Shown piece after piece: positions 11,161-28,527 of a stretch of 64,000 bases of DNA. Made by a program: the position numbers and the translations under genes. The stretch covers positions 386,001 through 450,000 of the forward strand of contig MCFH01000036.1 in NCBI GenBank assembly GCA_002104945.1, read 5' to 3'. The notes below the pieces were generated by a model. That model had not been told where the DNA came from and ran no database searches. It saw only the letters and a program-made list of their open reading frames with translations. The DNA is from Piromyces finnis (lineage: Eukaryota > Neocallimastigomycota > Neocallimastigomycetes > Neocallimastigales > Neocallimastigaceae). The stretch's first letter is position 1, and the number at the start of each line of letters is the position of its first letter.

Positions 11161-13813
11161 ATGAAATTGTCACATGATACCATTTCTTTTATATTTATAG
11201 AATGAAGAAAATCTATTTTAATATATTTATGAATTTCTATAATAATATTAATATTATATTGTATCCACATTAGAAAAATAAGAATAATAAGAATATATTG
11301 ATTTATTATTGAATTTAATTATTAAATTAAAAATTCACCACAATTTAATTTATTTTAATTAGTTTTTCAAATGTAATATATTGTATCATATAATGTAATA
11401 TATTTAGTTAATATTTGAATTATAAAAGAAAAAAAGAATGTCGTTATTCAGCAGCTATAAGAAAAAAAAAATCTAAATTTCTTTAATAACGATTTAAAGT
11501 TAAACGCTTTAATAATCATTATAAACATATTATTATGTTTATATTTTATTATTTAATAATGATAATAAAACTTGGTTATTTCTTACTACCTTTAGTTGAT
11601 GGCGCTTTTTTTTTTTTTTTTTGAGTAAAAACATTTTATAATAATTAAGGTTTATGCACATTTAAGATTTTATAAATAAATAAATAAATGGATAATAAAA
11701 TTCGAATTTAATTTGGTTATTATTAAATATAAAATTCATATATTATAATATATAGTATTTACATTTAATAATATAATAATTTGTATTCTTTTCATAATGA
11801 ATAATAATTAAAAAAAGATAATTAAAAAAACACCAACAACTAATAATGAATAATAATGAATAGTATAAAGAAAACTTGTAAAATGTTGAGCAAGGTATAA
11901 TGAAATGAAATAGGTATTTATTGAAATTCAAATAGTATTTTTAAGAAAATATATTCCAGTTTCCCTTTCTAATCAATATTATAGAATTCTTTTTTAAAGA
12001 AATTATATTTGAATATAAAAAGTAATAATTAAAATGATTCAAAAATCATATTTATTAATAAAAAAAGTGTAATATCTTTGTAATCCGTTATATTTTCATA
12101 ATATAAATATCTAATATTGGCATCATTAGTCAATATTTGTTTCTTTTTTTTTTTCATATTTATTTATTATTCTTTCATGCTTATTTTACCATTCATTATT
12201 ACTACTACTACTAATAATAATAAAAAAAGCTTTTTGACTTTTATTTTTTTTTATAATGAATGATTTATTTTGTACACCTTTTTTCTTTTGGTATACGAAC
12301 TATATTTAATAATAAAACTAAGAAAAAGTGGTAAAAAAAATTTTTTTTTTTAATTATTAATTATTTACATTTTTCTATTATTTAAATATTGTTAAAGAAA
12401 AAAAAAAAAAATTAAAGAAAAAAGAAAAGAAATAAAATTATAAAAAAAAAAAAAAAACTAATCTAAAATATTAAATAAAAACATTTTCTTTTTTATAAAA
12501 AAGAAAATATGTTATATAATTAGTAATAATATACTCATAATAATAACTTTAATAATAATAAAATATAAAAAAAGGTGAATATATAATTAATTATATTACC
12601 AATACTAATTATTAATAATATGTAAAAATATATTAGCGTAAAAAACAAGGTAAAAAAAAAAAAAAAAAAAAAAAAATTGTAAAACTAATTTTAAATTTTG
12701 AAAAAAAAAAGAAGAGTTATTTCAATTTTAATTTGAAATTTAAAAAGTTAAAAAGTCAAGCAAAATTTTAACAATAATTTCCATAGAAAGAATTATTACA
12801 ATTTTTATAAAATTTATATTTAACCAAATAAATATTACATTTAATTACCACACTTTACCATTTTATTTAAACTTTTACTCTATAAAATATTATAAATAAT
12901 ATAAATGAAAAACTAATTCATTTTTTTATATCAATTATTTAAATATTATGTATATAGTTTTTATAATTTATTATTATTATTACTATTAATATTTCAAAGG
13001 AAAAAGTCATATTTTTTATATTTTTTTTTTTAAAAAAAGGAGTTTAAATAATAATAGTATATTTGTTATTATTTTATTATCCTTTTAAACACACTCATTT
13101 AATCCAAAAATTATTCAAACTTTTAATAATAATGGATTACTAAAGTTTTTAATTAACGAGACATTTTGAACATTCATTGAATATTTCTTAAACCTAAAAT
13201 CAATAATATATAGTTTCATAAAAGTTTGAATATATATTTAATATTTCACGTAAAAGAAATACAGTAATATTCACTTTATATCTTTATATTTGAACTTTAA
13301 AAATATCTATTAATATCAAGTCAAAAATAATAAATATTTAATATCAAATCATATTTTATTTTTTTTTATATTTTTAATGTTTTATATATTTATTATTTTT
13401 ATCTTCAAATTAATACACATACTATAAATACTTATCATTAATATTATCAATATACTAATAAATGTAAATTCTTCGTTTATTATTGATTTTATAACATTGA
13501 TAAAGGAAAATATAATTCATTGTAAATTATCATTGTTGACAACATATTTTTGAGTTCATTATAAAATTCATTTTTATTAATAGAAATTCCAACAATCTAC
13601 ATAGTTTATAGCATAAAAGGAAAAAAGAAAGAAAGAAAGAAAAAAGAAAAAAAAAAACTAACCAATTATAAAGTTGAAAGAATATATTATACAAATAATC
13701 TGTAATTTATTCATTTTATATTTTTTATATTATTATATATCCAAAAAGGCTCAAATTATATATTACTTTTTTTTTTTTGTTATTCAGCTTCACATTTAAC
13801 ATACTTTGAAAAA
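11161..13813. other. Long AT-rich intergenic region
   Basis: This contains homopolymer and short A/T repeats only, including a 22-24 base A run near 12653-12676 and a purine run of GAAA repeats at 13620-13660 shortly before the next gene. Short open frames here have the composition of random A/T sequence. The last few hundred bases presumably hold the promoter of the gene starting at 13814. Confidence 0.5.
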
Positions 13814-16800
13814 ATGAATGTAGAATTTCTAACTTTAGCTGTTTCAATTGTTTTATTAGTTCTTATTATATTAATCTTAGCATTAAAGTTGAAAAGTGAT
13901 GATAAAAAACAAAAATATAAAAGGTCATCATCACTAGCCCTTTACAATTCAAATTATAATTCAAATAAAAATTCCAACGAAAATCTTTATCAAAATGAAA
14001 TATATCGTATGGAGAGTAATGATAATGGTAGTAATGTAAGTAGTGCTAACAATAGTACAAGCCCAAATGATATTGTTAATATTGAAGACAACATACCGTT
14101 TAATAGTGTAAACGGTGCTAATAATAATAAAAAGAAAAAAATGTCAAACTATTTTACTACTAATCCATTAAAATCACTCTTTAATTCTGATTCAAATGAA
14201 GAAACATTAAATTCTATGGAGAAAGATAATTTGAATTATTATCAAAAAAATAATAGTAATACAAAATACTCAACAATTAATAATCATCCTAATCCATATT
14301 ATGCTGAAAGAGGAATAGGTGTAAAAAGTCAAAATAATAATCCTGGTTTTTCTCATATAGATAATCAAAGAGCTTCATTAACAACAAATATAGATATAGA
14401 AGAACCTAATAAAATACACTTAAATCAATATAATCCACGTTATAATATTACTTATAGAAACAGAAATGATTTTGTAGAAGAAAATCAATTAAATAATGAT
14501 GGAAAAAATAAAGTATCAACTAATATTATGGTTAATCCACCAACAGAAGGAATTCTTGTAAACAGAAAAGCCAATAATAGTCCGTTAGAAAAAACGAATT
14601 CTTCAATAAAAGGTCGTGTATCATTTTATGATCCATATCGTGATGAAATTCTAAGACAGGACTCAACATCATCTTCAATCCAAGTATACCCAAATAACAA
14701 TAATAATTATAATAATAATAGTAATAACAATCTACGTCCACCAAGTATGGATGAAAATAATCTTCCATCTTTTGAAGATTTTATTAATTCTGTAGATGGT
14801 TTTGGCAAAGAAAATATTACTAAAAAAATGGATTTTGATGAAAATATTGACAATTCTTTAATGAAAGAAAGACGCATGTCAACTTCTAACCCAATCTTGG
14901 ATAATACTCCAAAAATTAATATAGAAGATATTGAAACAAAATCTCAATCCCTACCAAGAAAAAAATCAAAAACATTGTCTTGGGGACCTCCATCTGTCTA
15001 TGCTATTAATAATGAAGATGATTCTCAAAGTGATTCTTCTAGCTTTGTTGGAGAAAGAGGTTTTTTCCAACCCAATTTCTCACCACAAAACTTTGAAGAT
15101 AATGCTTCTTTCGATTCTACTTTCTCGGCAACTTCATTTGATACCAAATGTAAAACACAATTTAATACTCAATATAACTCTAAATATGAAAGACCTGAGT
15201 TAATCAGCAGTCTTGTAAAACCAAAAAAACCAAAACTTCCACCAATTGTACCTAGATCAACTTCTCTCCATGTACCTCCTCCAATCATGGCTAACAGAAA
15301 TAGTTTCGTTGGTATGAATATGAATAACACGGGCAATATGAATATAAATAATATGAATAATATGAATAATATAAATAATATAAATAACATGAATAATATG
15401 AATAATATGAACAATATGAACAATATGAATAATATAAATAACATGAATAATATAAATAACATGAATAATATAAATAACATGAATAACATGAATAATATGA
15501 ATAATATGAATAATATGAATAATGTGAATAATATGAATAATATGAACAATATGAATAACATGAGCAATATGAATAGCATGAATAACATGAATAATATGAA
15601 CAATATGAACAGCATGAATAACATGAGCAATATGAATAGCATGAATAACATGAATAATATGAACAATATGAACAGCATGAATAACATGAGCAATATGAAT
15701 AGCATGGATAATATGAATAATATGAACAGCATAAACACTATGAATAATATGAACAATATGAACAATATGAATAATATAAATAACATGAATAATGTCAATA
15801 ATATGAACAATATGAACAATATGAATAATGAGAATAATGAGAATAATATGAATAATATGAATAATATGAATAGTATAAACAGTATGAATAATGTGAACAA
15901 TATAAATAATATGAACAAATTATATACTAATAATATAGATAATCCAAATCAGGATAAAACAACTATAACCAATACTTTAAATGAAAATAACAGTAATGAT
16001 CCCAATATTAATAACAATTCATTCAATACTGAAAGTAATCCAATTGATAAATCTGTAAATGATATGAATAATACATCAATATACAGTAATAATCATAGTA
16101 CTGGAGAATATGTAAATAATGAAAACAGAAATGTTGTTAGTAAAAATGATGAAATTCAAAACAATAGCACTCAAGGAAATGATAATCCTTCCGAATACTT
16201 CAAAAATCAACAAAAATTCCAAGAAAATTATGATAAATCAAAGCAACTTTATCAACAAACTGTTCAAGAAAATCAAAATCTTATTAATAACTTTATTTCT
16301 GGTTCAGCAGCTACCCCAATTATAGGTAGCAACAACAACAACAACAACAATAACATAAATTCAAATGATGAATCTATGTTTAGTCCAAATCTTTCACATT
16401 TATCTTCAAGGAATAGCGTTCAAAGCTATCAAGATTCTTCTTTTGCTATCATGACAAATTCATCTGCCATTATGGATAGTTCAATTATATCTCATTCAAA
16501 TCGATCATCTCTTAATCCTGATAGTATAAATAGTATTACTTCATCAGCAAATCAACATCAAGTATTAAATAATTCAGTTTCTTCTATAATTGAACATCAA
16601 CCTTCTAATTCAAATCAACTATTAATTAATGCAGTATCAAATAATGTTATAATTAATAAAAATCCTTTATCAACAGATGTTCTTCTTAATCAGCAACAAA
16701 TTATTAATCATCAAACTGATAGTGCTTCTATTACTAGTCAATCATCCATTATGAGTAGCCAAAGCTCAATTCAAAATTCACCTATTGTTTCTGCAACTGT

Positions 16801-17776
16801 TATGGGTAGCCAAAGTTCAATTCAAAATTCACCTGTTGTTTCTGCAACTGTTCCTTCAAGTCAAACCAATTCACTTAAAAATCTAGCCATAAATAATAAT
16901 AATGGTAGTAGTTCTACTTTAGATACAATGAATAGTTACACTTCACCTTCTCTCCAACCAGTGAGCAAATCCCCATTTATTACCTCTAGTACTTCGCCTT
17001 CTCTCCAACCAACAAGTACGTCACCATATATTACTTCTAATGTTTCACCTTCTCTCCAACCAACAAGTACATCACCATATATTACTTCTAATGCTTCACC
17101 TTCTATAAATTCAGTTGTTCCTAATCAAGCTTTATCTCCTCAAATTTCACCATCTATTAATCCACTCATCATTACCACTCAAGGCCAACAATCTATCAAT
17201 ACTGAAAGTTCTTCATCTCTCACATCAACAACAACTCAAGCATTAACAGTGGTAAATGATAATAATAATGTACCTACTGTAATGATTTCACAGCAGAATA
17301 GTTTTCCAAATCAAACTTCCATAACTTCGATTCCTAATCCTAATATATCAGAAATCGTTAGTAATGGAGCTCAAACGAATGAAAATTTCAACAATTCTTC
17401 ATATCAACCTACTTCAGCTGATAAATCTATTATTAATAATCTTTCTAACATACCAGAGATCTACAATAGTACTGTAGAGAGTATTGATTTTGATACTACT
17501 ATCTCTTCCTCGTATTTTGAAGGATCACTTTCTAGCACCTCACAAGCTCAATTTTCTTCAAATATTTATGTAGAAAATATAAACGCTAATTCAAACATGT
17601 CAACAGAAAATTTTATTCCAAAAGCAAGTGTTGACAAATTAATGGTTGATCGACCATTTAATAGTCATAGAATAAGTAATAATCCATTCATTAATGATAT
17701 GGTTAGCAACAGTAGCAATAGTATTATCAGTAATCCAGAAAATAATATAGATGATGACAATCCATTCAATATATAA
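13814..17776 (+). CDS. Membrane-anchored Asn/Ser-rich protein with Met-Asn repeats
   Basis: The single exon codes 1320 residues. Residues 5-25 form one strongly hydrophobic helix followed by a Lys-rich segment, which suggests a signal anchor with the bulk of the protein on the cytosolic side. I recognise no catalytic domain. Residues about 500-700 are a run of NNM/NNI-type triplets (15316-15915) in which a 63-base unit occurs three times in register (starts at 15560, 15623 and 15686). A second repeat, 17 residues (51 bases) of the type SPSLQPTSTSPYITSN, begins at 16943. A third, SSIQNSP(I/V)VSATV, lies near 16758-16850. The C-terminus has two NPF motifs (NNPFINDM and a terminal DDNPFNI), the tripeptide bound by EH-domain endocytic proteins; that link is inference. 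The ATG at 13814 is the first of the frame and follows an AT-rich leader. Confidence 0.82.
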   Translation: MNVEFLTLAVSIVLLVLIILILALKLKSDDKKQKYKRSSSLALYNSNYNSNKNSNENLYQNEIYRMESNDNGSNVSSANNSTSPNDIVNIEDNIPFNSVNGANNNKKKKMSNYFTTNPLKSLFNSDSNEETLNSMEKDNLNYYQKNNSNTKYSTINNHPNPYYAERGIGVKSQNNNPGFSHIDNQRASLTTNIDIEEPNKIHLNQYNPRYNITYRNRNDFVEENQLNNDGKNKVSTNIMVNPPTEGILVNRKANNSPLEKTNSSIKGRVSFYDPYRDEILRQDSTSSSIQVYPNNNNNYNNNSNNNLRPPSMDENNLPSFEDFINSVDGFGKENITKKMDFDENIDNSLMKERRMSTSNPILDNTPKINIEDIETKSQSLPRKKSKTLSWGPPSVYAINNEDDSQSDSSSFVGERGFFQPNFSPQNFEDNASFDSTFSATSFDTKCKTQFNTQYNSKYERPELISSLVKPKKPKLPPIVPRSTSLHVPPPIMANRNSFVGMNMNNTGNMNINNMNNMNNINNINNMNNMNNMNNMNNMNNINNMNNINNMNNINNMNNMNNMNNMNNMNNVNNMNNMNNMNNMSNMNSMNNMNNMNNMNSMNNMSNMNSMNNMNNMNNMNSMNNMSNMNSMDNMNNMNSINTMNNMNNMNNMNNINNMNNVNNMNNMNNMNNENNENNMNNMNNMNSINSMNNVNNINNMNKLYTNNIDNPNQDKTTITNTLNENNSNDPNINNNSFNTESNPIDKSVNDMNNTSIYSNNHSTGEYVNNENRNVVSKNDEIQNNSTQGNDNPSEYFKNQQKFQENYDKSKQLYQQTVQENQNLINNFISGSAATPIIGSNNNNNNNNINSNDESMFSPNLSHLSSRNSVQSYQDSSFAIMTNSSAIMDSSIISHSNRSSLNPDSINSITSSANQHQVLNNSVSSIIEHQPSNSNQLLINAVSNNVIINKNPLSTDVLLNQQQIINHQTDSASITSQSSIMSSQSSIQNSPIVSATVMGSQSSIQNSPVVSATVPSSQTNSLKNLAINNNNGSSSTLDTMNSYTSPSLQPVSKSPFITSSTSPSLQPTSTSPYITSNVSPSLQPTSTSPYITSNASPSINSVVPNQALSPQISPSINPLIITTQGQQSINTESSSSLTSTTTQALTVVNDNNNVPTVMISQQNSFPNQTSITSIPNPNISEIVSNGAQTNENFNNSSYQPTSADKSIINNLSNIPEIYNSTVESIDFDTTISSSYFEGSLSSTSQAQFSSNIYVENINANSNMSTENFIPKASVDKLMVDRPFNSHRISNNPFINDMVSNSSNSIISNPENNIDDDNPFNI
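15316..15915 (+). repeat. In-frame (Met/Ile-Asn-Asn)n minisatellite
   Basis: About 600 bases of AATATGAAT-like 9-mers lie inside the coding sequence. Third-base changes (AAC/AAT) and Met/Ile/Ser/Val substitutions are scattered, but a 63-base higher-order unit is repeated nearly exactly at 15560, 15623 and 15686, pointing to recent unequal exchange or slippage. Confidence 0.95.
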
Positions 17777-17853
17777 TAAAGTATAAGAATTAAAATTTAA
17801 AGGTTAAAATTAATATATATATCTACATATATTATAATTATTGTTGGGACTAA

Positions 17854-17885
<32 letters not shown>

Positions 17886-18463
17886 TAATAATAATAGTAT
17901 TATAATATCATAGTAATAATAATAAAAAATATTATTTTATTCTATCTATTAAATATAATGAATATACTAATATTATTTTTTATTAATCTTTCCTTAATTA
18001 ATTAGTTATTATTATTATTTTATTTTTATTATTTACTTTATTGTAAATAATACCATATGGATTCAAGAAATATTCAATAATAGTTGATTATTAATAATAT
18101 ATATATTATTAATAATAAGAAAAATTTTAATATTTATACATATTAATAATTTTAGAAATATTTTATTAATAAATAAAATAGAAAGTGTAAAAAAAAAAAA
18201 AAAAAGAAAAAGAAAAAGACAGAAAAAATATTAAATATAAATATAATGTATATAAATAAATAAATAATAATATATATTTTTATATTAAAAAAAAAAAATT
18301 AAATATTTTTTGCATTTTTAATTTTTTTTGACTTTTTATTTCTTTAATTTTTAATGTTACTCAATATAATAAATATATTTTTTATTTTATTTTTATCTTT
18401 TTTTCTCTAGACTTATTTTCAATAGTATCGTTGAATTTTTTTTTTTATATATATATATTAAAA
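17777..18463. other. Convergent intergenic region
   Basis: Contains an (AAT)n run at about 17862-17895 and A/T homopolymers. It serves as the 3' region of the genes on both sides, which converge here. No further gene is seen. Confidence 0.5.
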
Positions 18464-21991
<3,528 letters not shown>

Positions 21992-21999
21992 GTTTAACA

Positions 22000-23453
<1,454 letters not shown>

Positions 23454-25166
23454 ATGAATAAAAATTCAAATTATTCAAATTTAAATTATGAAACTGGATA
23501 TAACTATAAACAATATAAAGGGAATTTCTTAGTACCATTTCTAGAAGAAAAACAAGTCACAATTGTATATGTTCATGGTTTTTTAGGAAGCAAAAAAACT
23601 TTCCATGAATTTCCAGATATAATAAAAGATAAATTAAAATTATACAATGTTGAGGTATATAATAAGGTAAAATACAACAGTTTCCAATAAAAAATAATAT
23701 AATTTATGCATATTTTATAGTCATACAAAATCAATTATTATTATTGAAAAAAAAAATAGTAATGAAGATAAATCAATAAGATAATAAAATAATAATAATT
23801 ATTTTTAAAATAAAATAAATAAGATATTTCCAGCTTTTGATACTAATGGTGTATTTGAAGATTTTGTTAATATGATTATATCTTGGTTATACTCACAAGA
23901 AATAATACATCCAATTATACTAATGGGACATTCCATGGTAAGGAAATTCAATCGAAAATAATAATAATATATATATATAAAAGAAAAGAAAGCTAATTTA
24001 AAAGCTTAATATATATTTACAATTTAAAGGGTGGTATTCTCAATGCTGATGTATATAGGTATGTGTTTAATAAATTTAAAAAACAATAAAATTATTATTA
24101 AGTTTTTTATCATTTATATATTCTTTTTTAATAATATTATAGAAAAATATCAAAAGGAGATGTTAGTCCAGAGCTTAAAGATAAAAAGCCACCAAAAATT
24201 GTTGGTGTCTTTGGATTTGATACCCCGTACTTTGGTCTTTCAAGTTCTGTTGCTGGAGGTGGTGTTAGAAAATTAAAAGAATCATTAACAAAAGCTTCTA
24301 AAAAAGTATCTTCTAAATTAGCAGAAAATTATACTAATGAAATGAACGACGAAATGAAATTATTAGAAGATGGACAAAACAATTATAGTAATCAGAGAGA
24401 AATTCCAGAATGCAGTAGTGAAAGTAGTTTTTCTCAAGATATTAAAATAATACAACAAGTAAATAAAAATACAATTACTAATATTGCTAATAATAGTGGT
24501 AATAGTGGTAAAAAACGTTGGAGATTATTAAGTAGTGTTGTTTTAAGTGCAGCAAATGTAGCAGCATTTGGATCTGCGTTATTAGATTCTGAAACAAGAG
24601 GTGTTTTAATTAATAACGGTAATCAACATTGGAACGAAAAAACTCAATGTATTATTAATTACGCAAAATTTTTGGAACCCTTAATGGAAATTCGAAATCA
24701 ATATCAAAGAGTAGACGATTTAATTAATGGTGCTAGAAGAAGTATAATGTATGGTGGGGAACGTTTCAAATTTAAAAACTATTATCCTATTGTAAGTAAT
24801 TATATTTAATATTGGAATTTAAATGATATATAACTAAATATAATATATATTTCTAAAAATCATGTTATTATACTGTTTAATATTTCATATACTTTACTTA
24901 ATATATGATATGCAATATACATTTATTATATATATTAAAAGACTCAAATTAATAAAAACGGAACAACTAACAGTTCAACATTTATTTGTTTACCACAAGA
25001 TACAAGATACTTAAAATATTTTGATCCTGTTCTAGGACCAAGTAATTCACCAGACGTCGTTTACTCTCATACTAAAATGTTCAATTCCCAACTTAATTTA
25101 GAAAATATGAACAAATTAATAGAGAAATGTTTAATAGATTTATACAAAGTTATTAAAAGTATGTGA
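23454..25166 (+). CDS. Alpha/beta hydrolase (lipase/serine esterase-like)
   Basis: Five exons are joined: 23454-23666, 23824-23937, 24030-24058, 24143-24791 and 24942-25166, 409 residues, with consistent phases. VYVHGFLGSKKTF (about residues 39-51) is the oxyanion-hole strand-turn typical of lipase-like hydrolases. The nucleophile elbow GHSMGG (about 106-111) is split by an intron after GHSM. GFDTPYFGL follows on the next strand. Near the C-terminus SPDVVYSHTKMF supplies a plausible acid and catalytic His. A moderately hydrophobic segment (about 222-240) might touch a membrane. I place it in the DUF676/PGAP1-like group of serine hydrolases by motif layout; the substrate is unknown. The 29-base third exon is unusually small. 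The start ATG is the first in the open frame after a TATA-rich leader. Confidence 0.85.
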
Positions 25167-28100
25167 ATCGTTTATAAATTTCCATTTTTTATTATTTTTT
25201 TAAAACATACATTAAAAAAGTAAATAATATCTTTTTTTTCTTTCTTAATTTTAACTTTTATTCTTTATATTTATTTATTAAAACAATAGGTCTATATTAA
25301 GACTACTCTTTCAATCATATACATAAATATCTTTAAAATACTTTTAAAAAAACATCATAATGTATTAGCCAAAATATTATCGTTTCTTTTTTTTAGTATT
25401 ATTATTATTATTTAAATTAAAAGTATCTTATATCTTATTATTATATTTATTATATTACCATTAATTTATTATATTACCATTAATATAAACTAAACACAAA
25501 CAATCTTTTTAAATTAATTTGCATTTGCGTACACTTCAATCGAAACTTGTAAAGAAAAAAAGATATATAAAAATCTTAATAATTTAAGTATATATTAACA
25601 ATCAAACTGTTTTATACAATTTAATAATGATAACAACAATAATAATAACTATAACTAAATAAATAAAAATATAAATAAATACAATAAATGATTGATTAGT
25701 CGAATTATATCACCAAATTGTATTGGTTTAATTTTTTATTTTAGTATTCATTCATTACCTGAAGTTAATTGAATAGTAAATTTTTTCTCTTAGTAGTAAT
25801 AAAATTCTCTTCTACATTAGAATATTTTCTTAAACATAATATCCTCTCATGTTCTCAGTATTGTTCTTAATTATATATCATTTTTAGGTTCGAATAAATT
25901 TTACAGTTTACATTTTAATTTTTCTAAAACGGAATAACTAAATATGAACTTAAAATTAATTTGTTTAACTTATTACCAATATGCCAATATTGTAGTGATA
26001 TCAACAGTATCTAAATTTAAATTTACTCATTTGGTCTTAATATATTCATATCTAATATATTTATAATAGTTTAATTCTTTTGAAAATGTTTTTTTTTTTT
26101 TTTTAATATTTTCATTTTTTCATTTGAAGTCGTTAAACATTCCAGATGGCCCAAAAATATTATTTCGAAAACCATCTCAACTTTTACTTATTTTGTATCT
26201 TCTAAGCGGAAAAAATATTAAATATTAAATTTTAAAAAATCTTAATTTTTTTTACTTATATTTTTATCATTTTTTAACTTTTTTTATATACATGTATATT
26301 ATTTAGTTATTTGCTTTAATTGTATCAATTAAACTTTAAAAATAATTTTCCTTAGTTTTGATTATTTCTACATCTTTATTAGTATATTTATATTTACTAT
26401 TAATTTAGCATATTGCTGTTATTATTAAAGTTTAAGAATAATTATTAATGTAATATATATATTTTTTTACTCTTTTTATAAGAATATAATTATTGAATAT
26501 ATTTCAATAATCATTTCATTTTATATCAAAATTAATAATTGACATTTCTTAAGAAATTAAGAAACTATTTTTGATTAATAATACTGTATTAATTTATAAT
26601 ATTTTTTTATCCTTTTTATCATAACTTTATCATAAAATATATGTGCATATATAAAGTATAAAAAATGAAATTAAAGGTTATTTTCTTTTTTTAAAATAGA
26701 TTATTCTTGGATTTTTAGAAAATATATATATTTAGGTTTGTTATTAAAAAAAAAATTACTTGGATGAAACAAATCTATTAAATTATTTTTAATTTGTAAA
26801 TAGAAAATATATACATAATATACAAATATAATAATAGAATAACAAATTAGTGTGGAAAAATTATTTTTTATCTAAAAGAGTTATTTTTTCTTTTATGTCT
26901 TTACTTAAAACATTTTAATTTTATTGCATCATCAGCATCGTTACCTTTCTATTATTATTGCATAAATGAATACAAATACATTAACAGAATACTTAAAATG
27001 TAACTTTAAATTACAATTTTAGTTTACCTGATTTTTAAAACTTGCATTTACATAAATTGTTTATTTAATAATGTATCACATCTTTAATAAAATGATAAAT
27101 TCAAGATAAAAATATTAACTTTATTATTTATAATATAAAAAATTTTAGTAGTTTATACTTTTTGCGAATATTAAAACTAAAATAATTAATGTGTATTATT
27201 ATATTATATTAAAATAATAATACATATTATATAGACAAATTTTTTAATCAATAAAACACTTCGATTTACTAATAAAAAAATGGAATTGTAAAATTTCAAA
27301 TAAAGAAATAAACAAGATATTTTAATTTATACAAAAATTAGATATGACGTGTTAAACCTTAATAGTAAAAATGGGATTATATTATTAATACTAAATAATA
27401 ATAGTTTTTTCAACATTGATAATTTAAAAAAATATATTATAATTAAATTTAATATTAAAAAGTTGACATTATTAAAATTAAAAATTATATTTTTTTTAAA
27501 AAAAAAAAAAAGTTTCTTGATGATATATTCAAATACTTTAATAAAAAAAAAAAAAAAGAAAAATATTATATATTTTAAACTTTGAGTTATTTAATATAGA
27601 TGACATATTTTTTAAATATTTAAAAATAATTTAATTGATTTTGGTTTGATAAAAATTATTATTTTAAAAAAAAATAAAAAAAACAAAATTTATTATTGTA
27701 CTTTTCAGATCAACTAAATATTAAATATATATTATTTTTCCATAATATTTTTATACAAAAAAATATTAGAAAAGAAAAATATTGAATAATATATATATAT
27801 TTATATAACCTAAAAAAATAATAATTATCACTAACTATTATAATAATTTTATTTTTAAATCAAGGTTAATTACTAATAATAATAATTAAATATTTTAATT
27901 TTTTTTTTTTTTTTTGTTATTAAATAAGTCCTTATAACAAATGAAATAAAATATAAATAAAAAATTATTAATTTAAAAAAAAAAAAAAATTAACTACAAT
28001 TATAAACTCAAATAATTATGCATTGTTTTATTCTTTTTAATTTCATGCAGAATAATTAATCTTTTTTTTTTACCTTTTTATATATGAAGTCTTCCAATAA

Positions 28101-28527
28101 AAACTTTAATGCTTTAAAGTATAAATACATTTATAATTTCAATTTTGTACTTACTTTTTTTTAATTATTCAAAGAAAAAAAAAAAGTAACTGTATAAAAT
28201 TCATTAAAATAATATTAAGAAAAAATATATATTTATATTGGGATTGATTATTTTCAAACTTCAAAAGAAAATTAATTGTATATAATTATATACCCATATT
28301 TAATATAATAATTCAATTCCAGCTACTTTCAATATTTTCTATATATTTATTTCTGGAAAATCTTTTTCATATTTAATATACAATAAAATACATTTGATAC
28401 ATAATTAAAAAGATACATTAAAAAAAATATTAGTTTTAAATTAAATATTTTTTCTTTAACAATTCAAAAAATACAATAGACTTATATTTATTGTACAGAT
28501 AAATATAATATATAAATTAATACTTTA
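25167..28527. other. Long AT-rich intergenic region, no gene seen
   Basis: Over 3.3 kb of A/T-rich sequence. Open frames such as 27349-27585 are Lys/Asn/Ile/Leu runs produced by A/T homopolymers and lack any domain or plausible splice partner. A GGTTCGAAT sequence near 25888 has no tRNA arms around it. Confidence 0.55.

Noticed and set aside
15169-15918. 249-codon minus-strand frame of Leu/Phe/Ile repeats resembling a membrane protein
   Set aside because: Antisense shadow of the Met-Asn repeat of the 13814-17776 gene.
25880-25900. GGTTCGAAT resembling a tRNA T-loop
   Set aside because: Flanking sequence is A/T-rich and cannot form the T-stem or other arms.
27349-27585. 78-codon Asn/Lys/Leu frame
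   Set aside because: Composition is that expected from A/T homopolymers; no domain, splice partner or conserved start.
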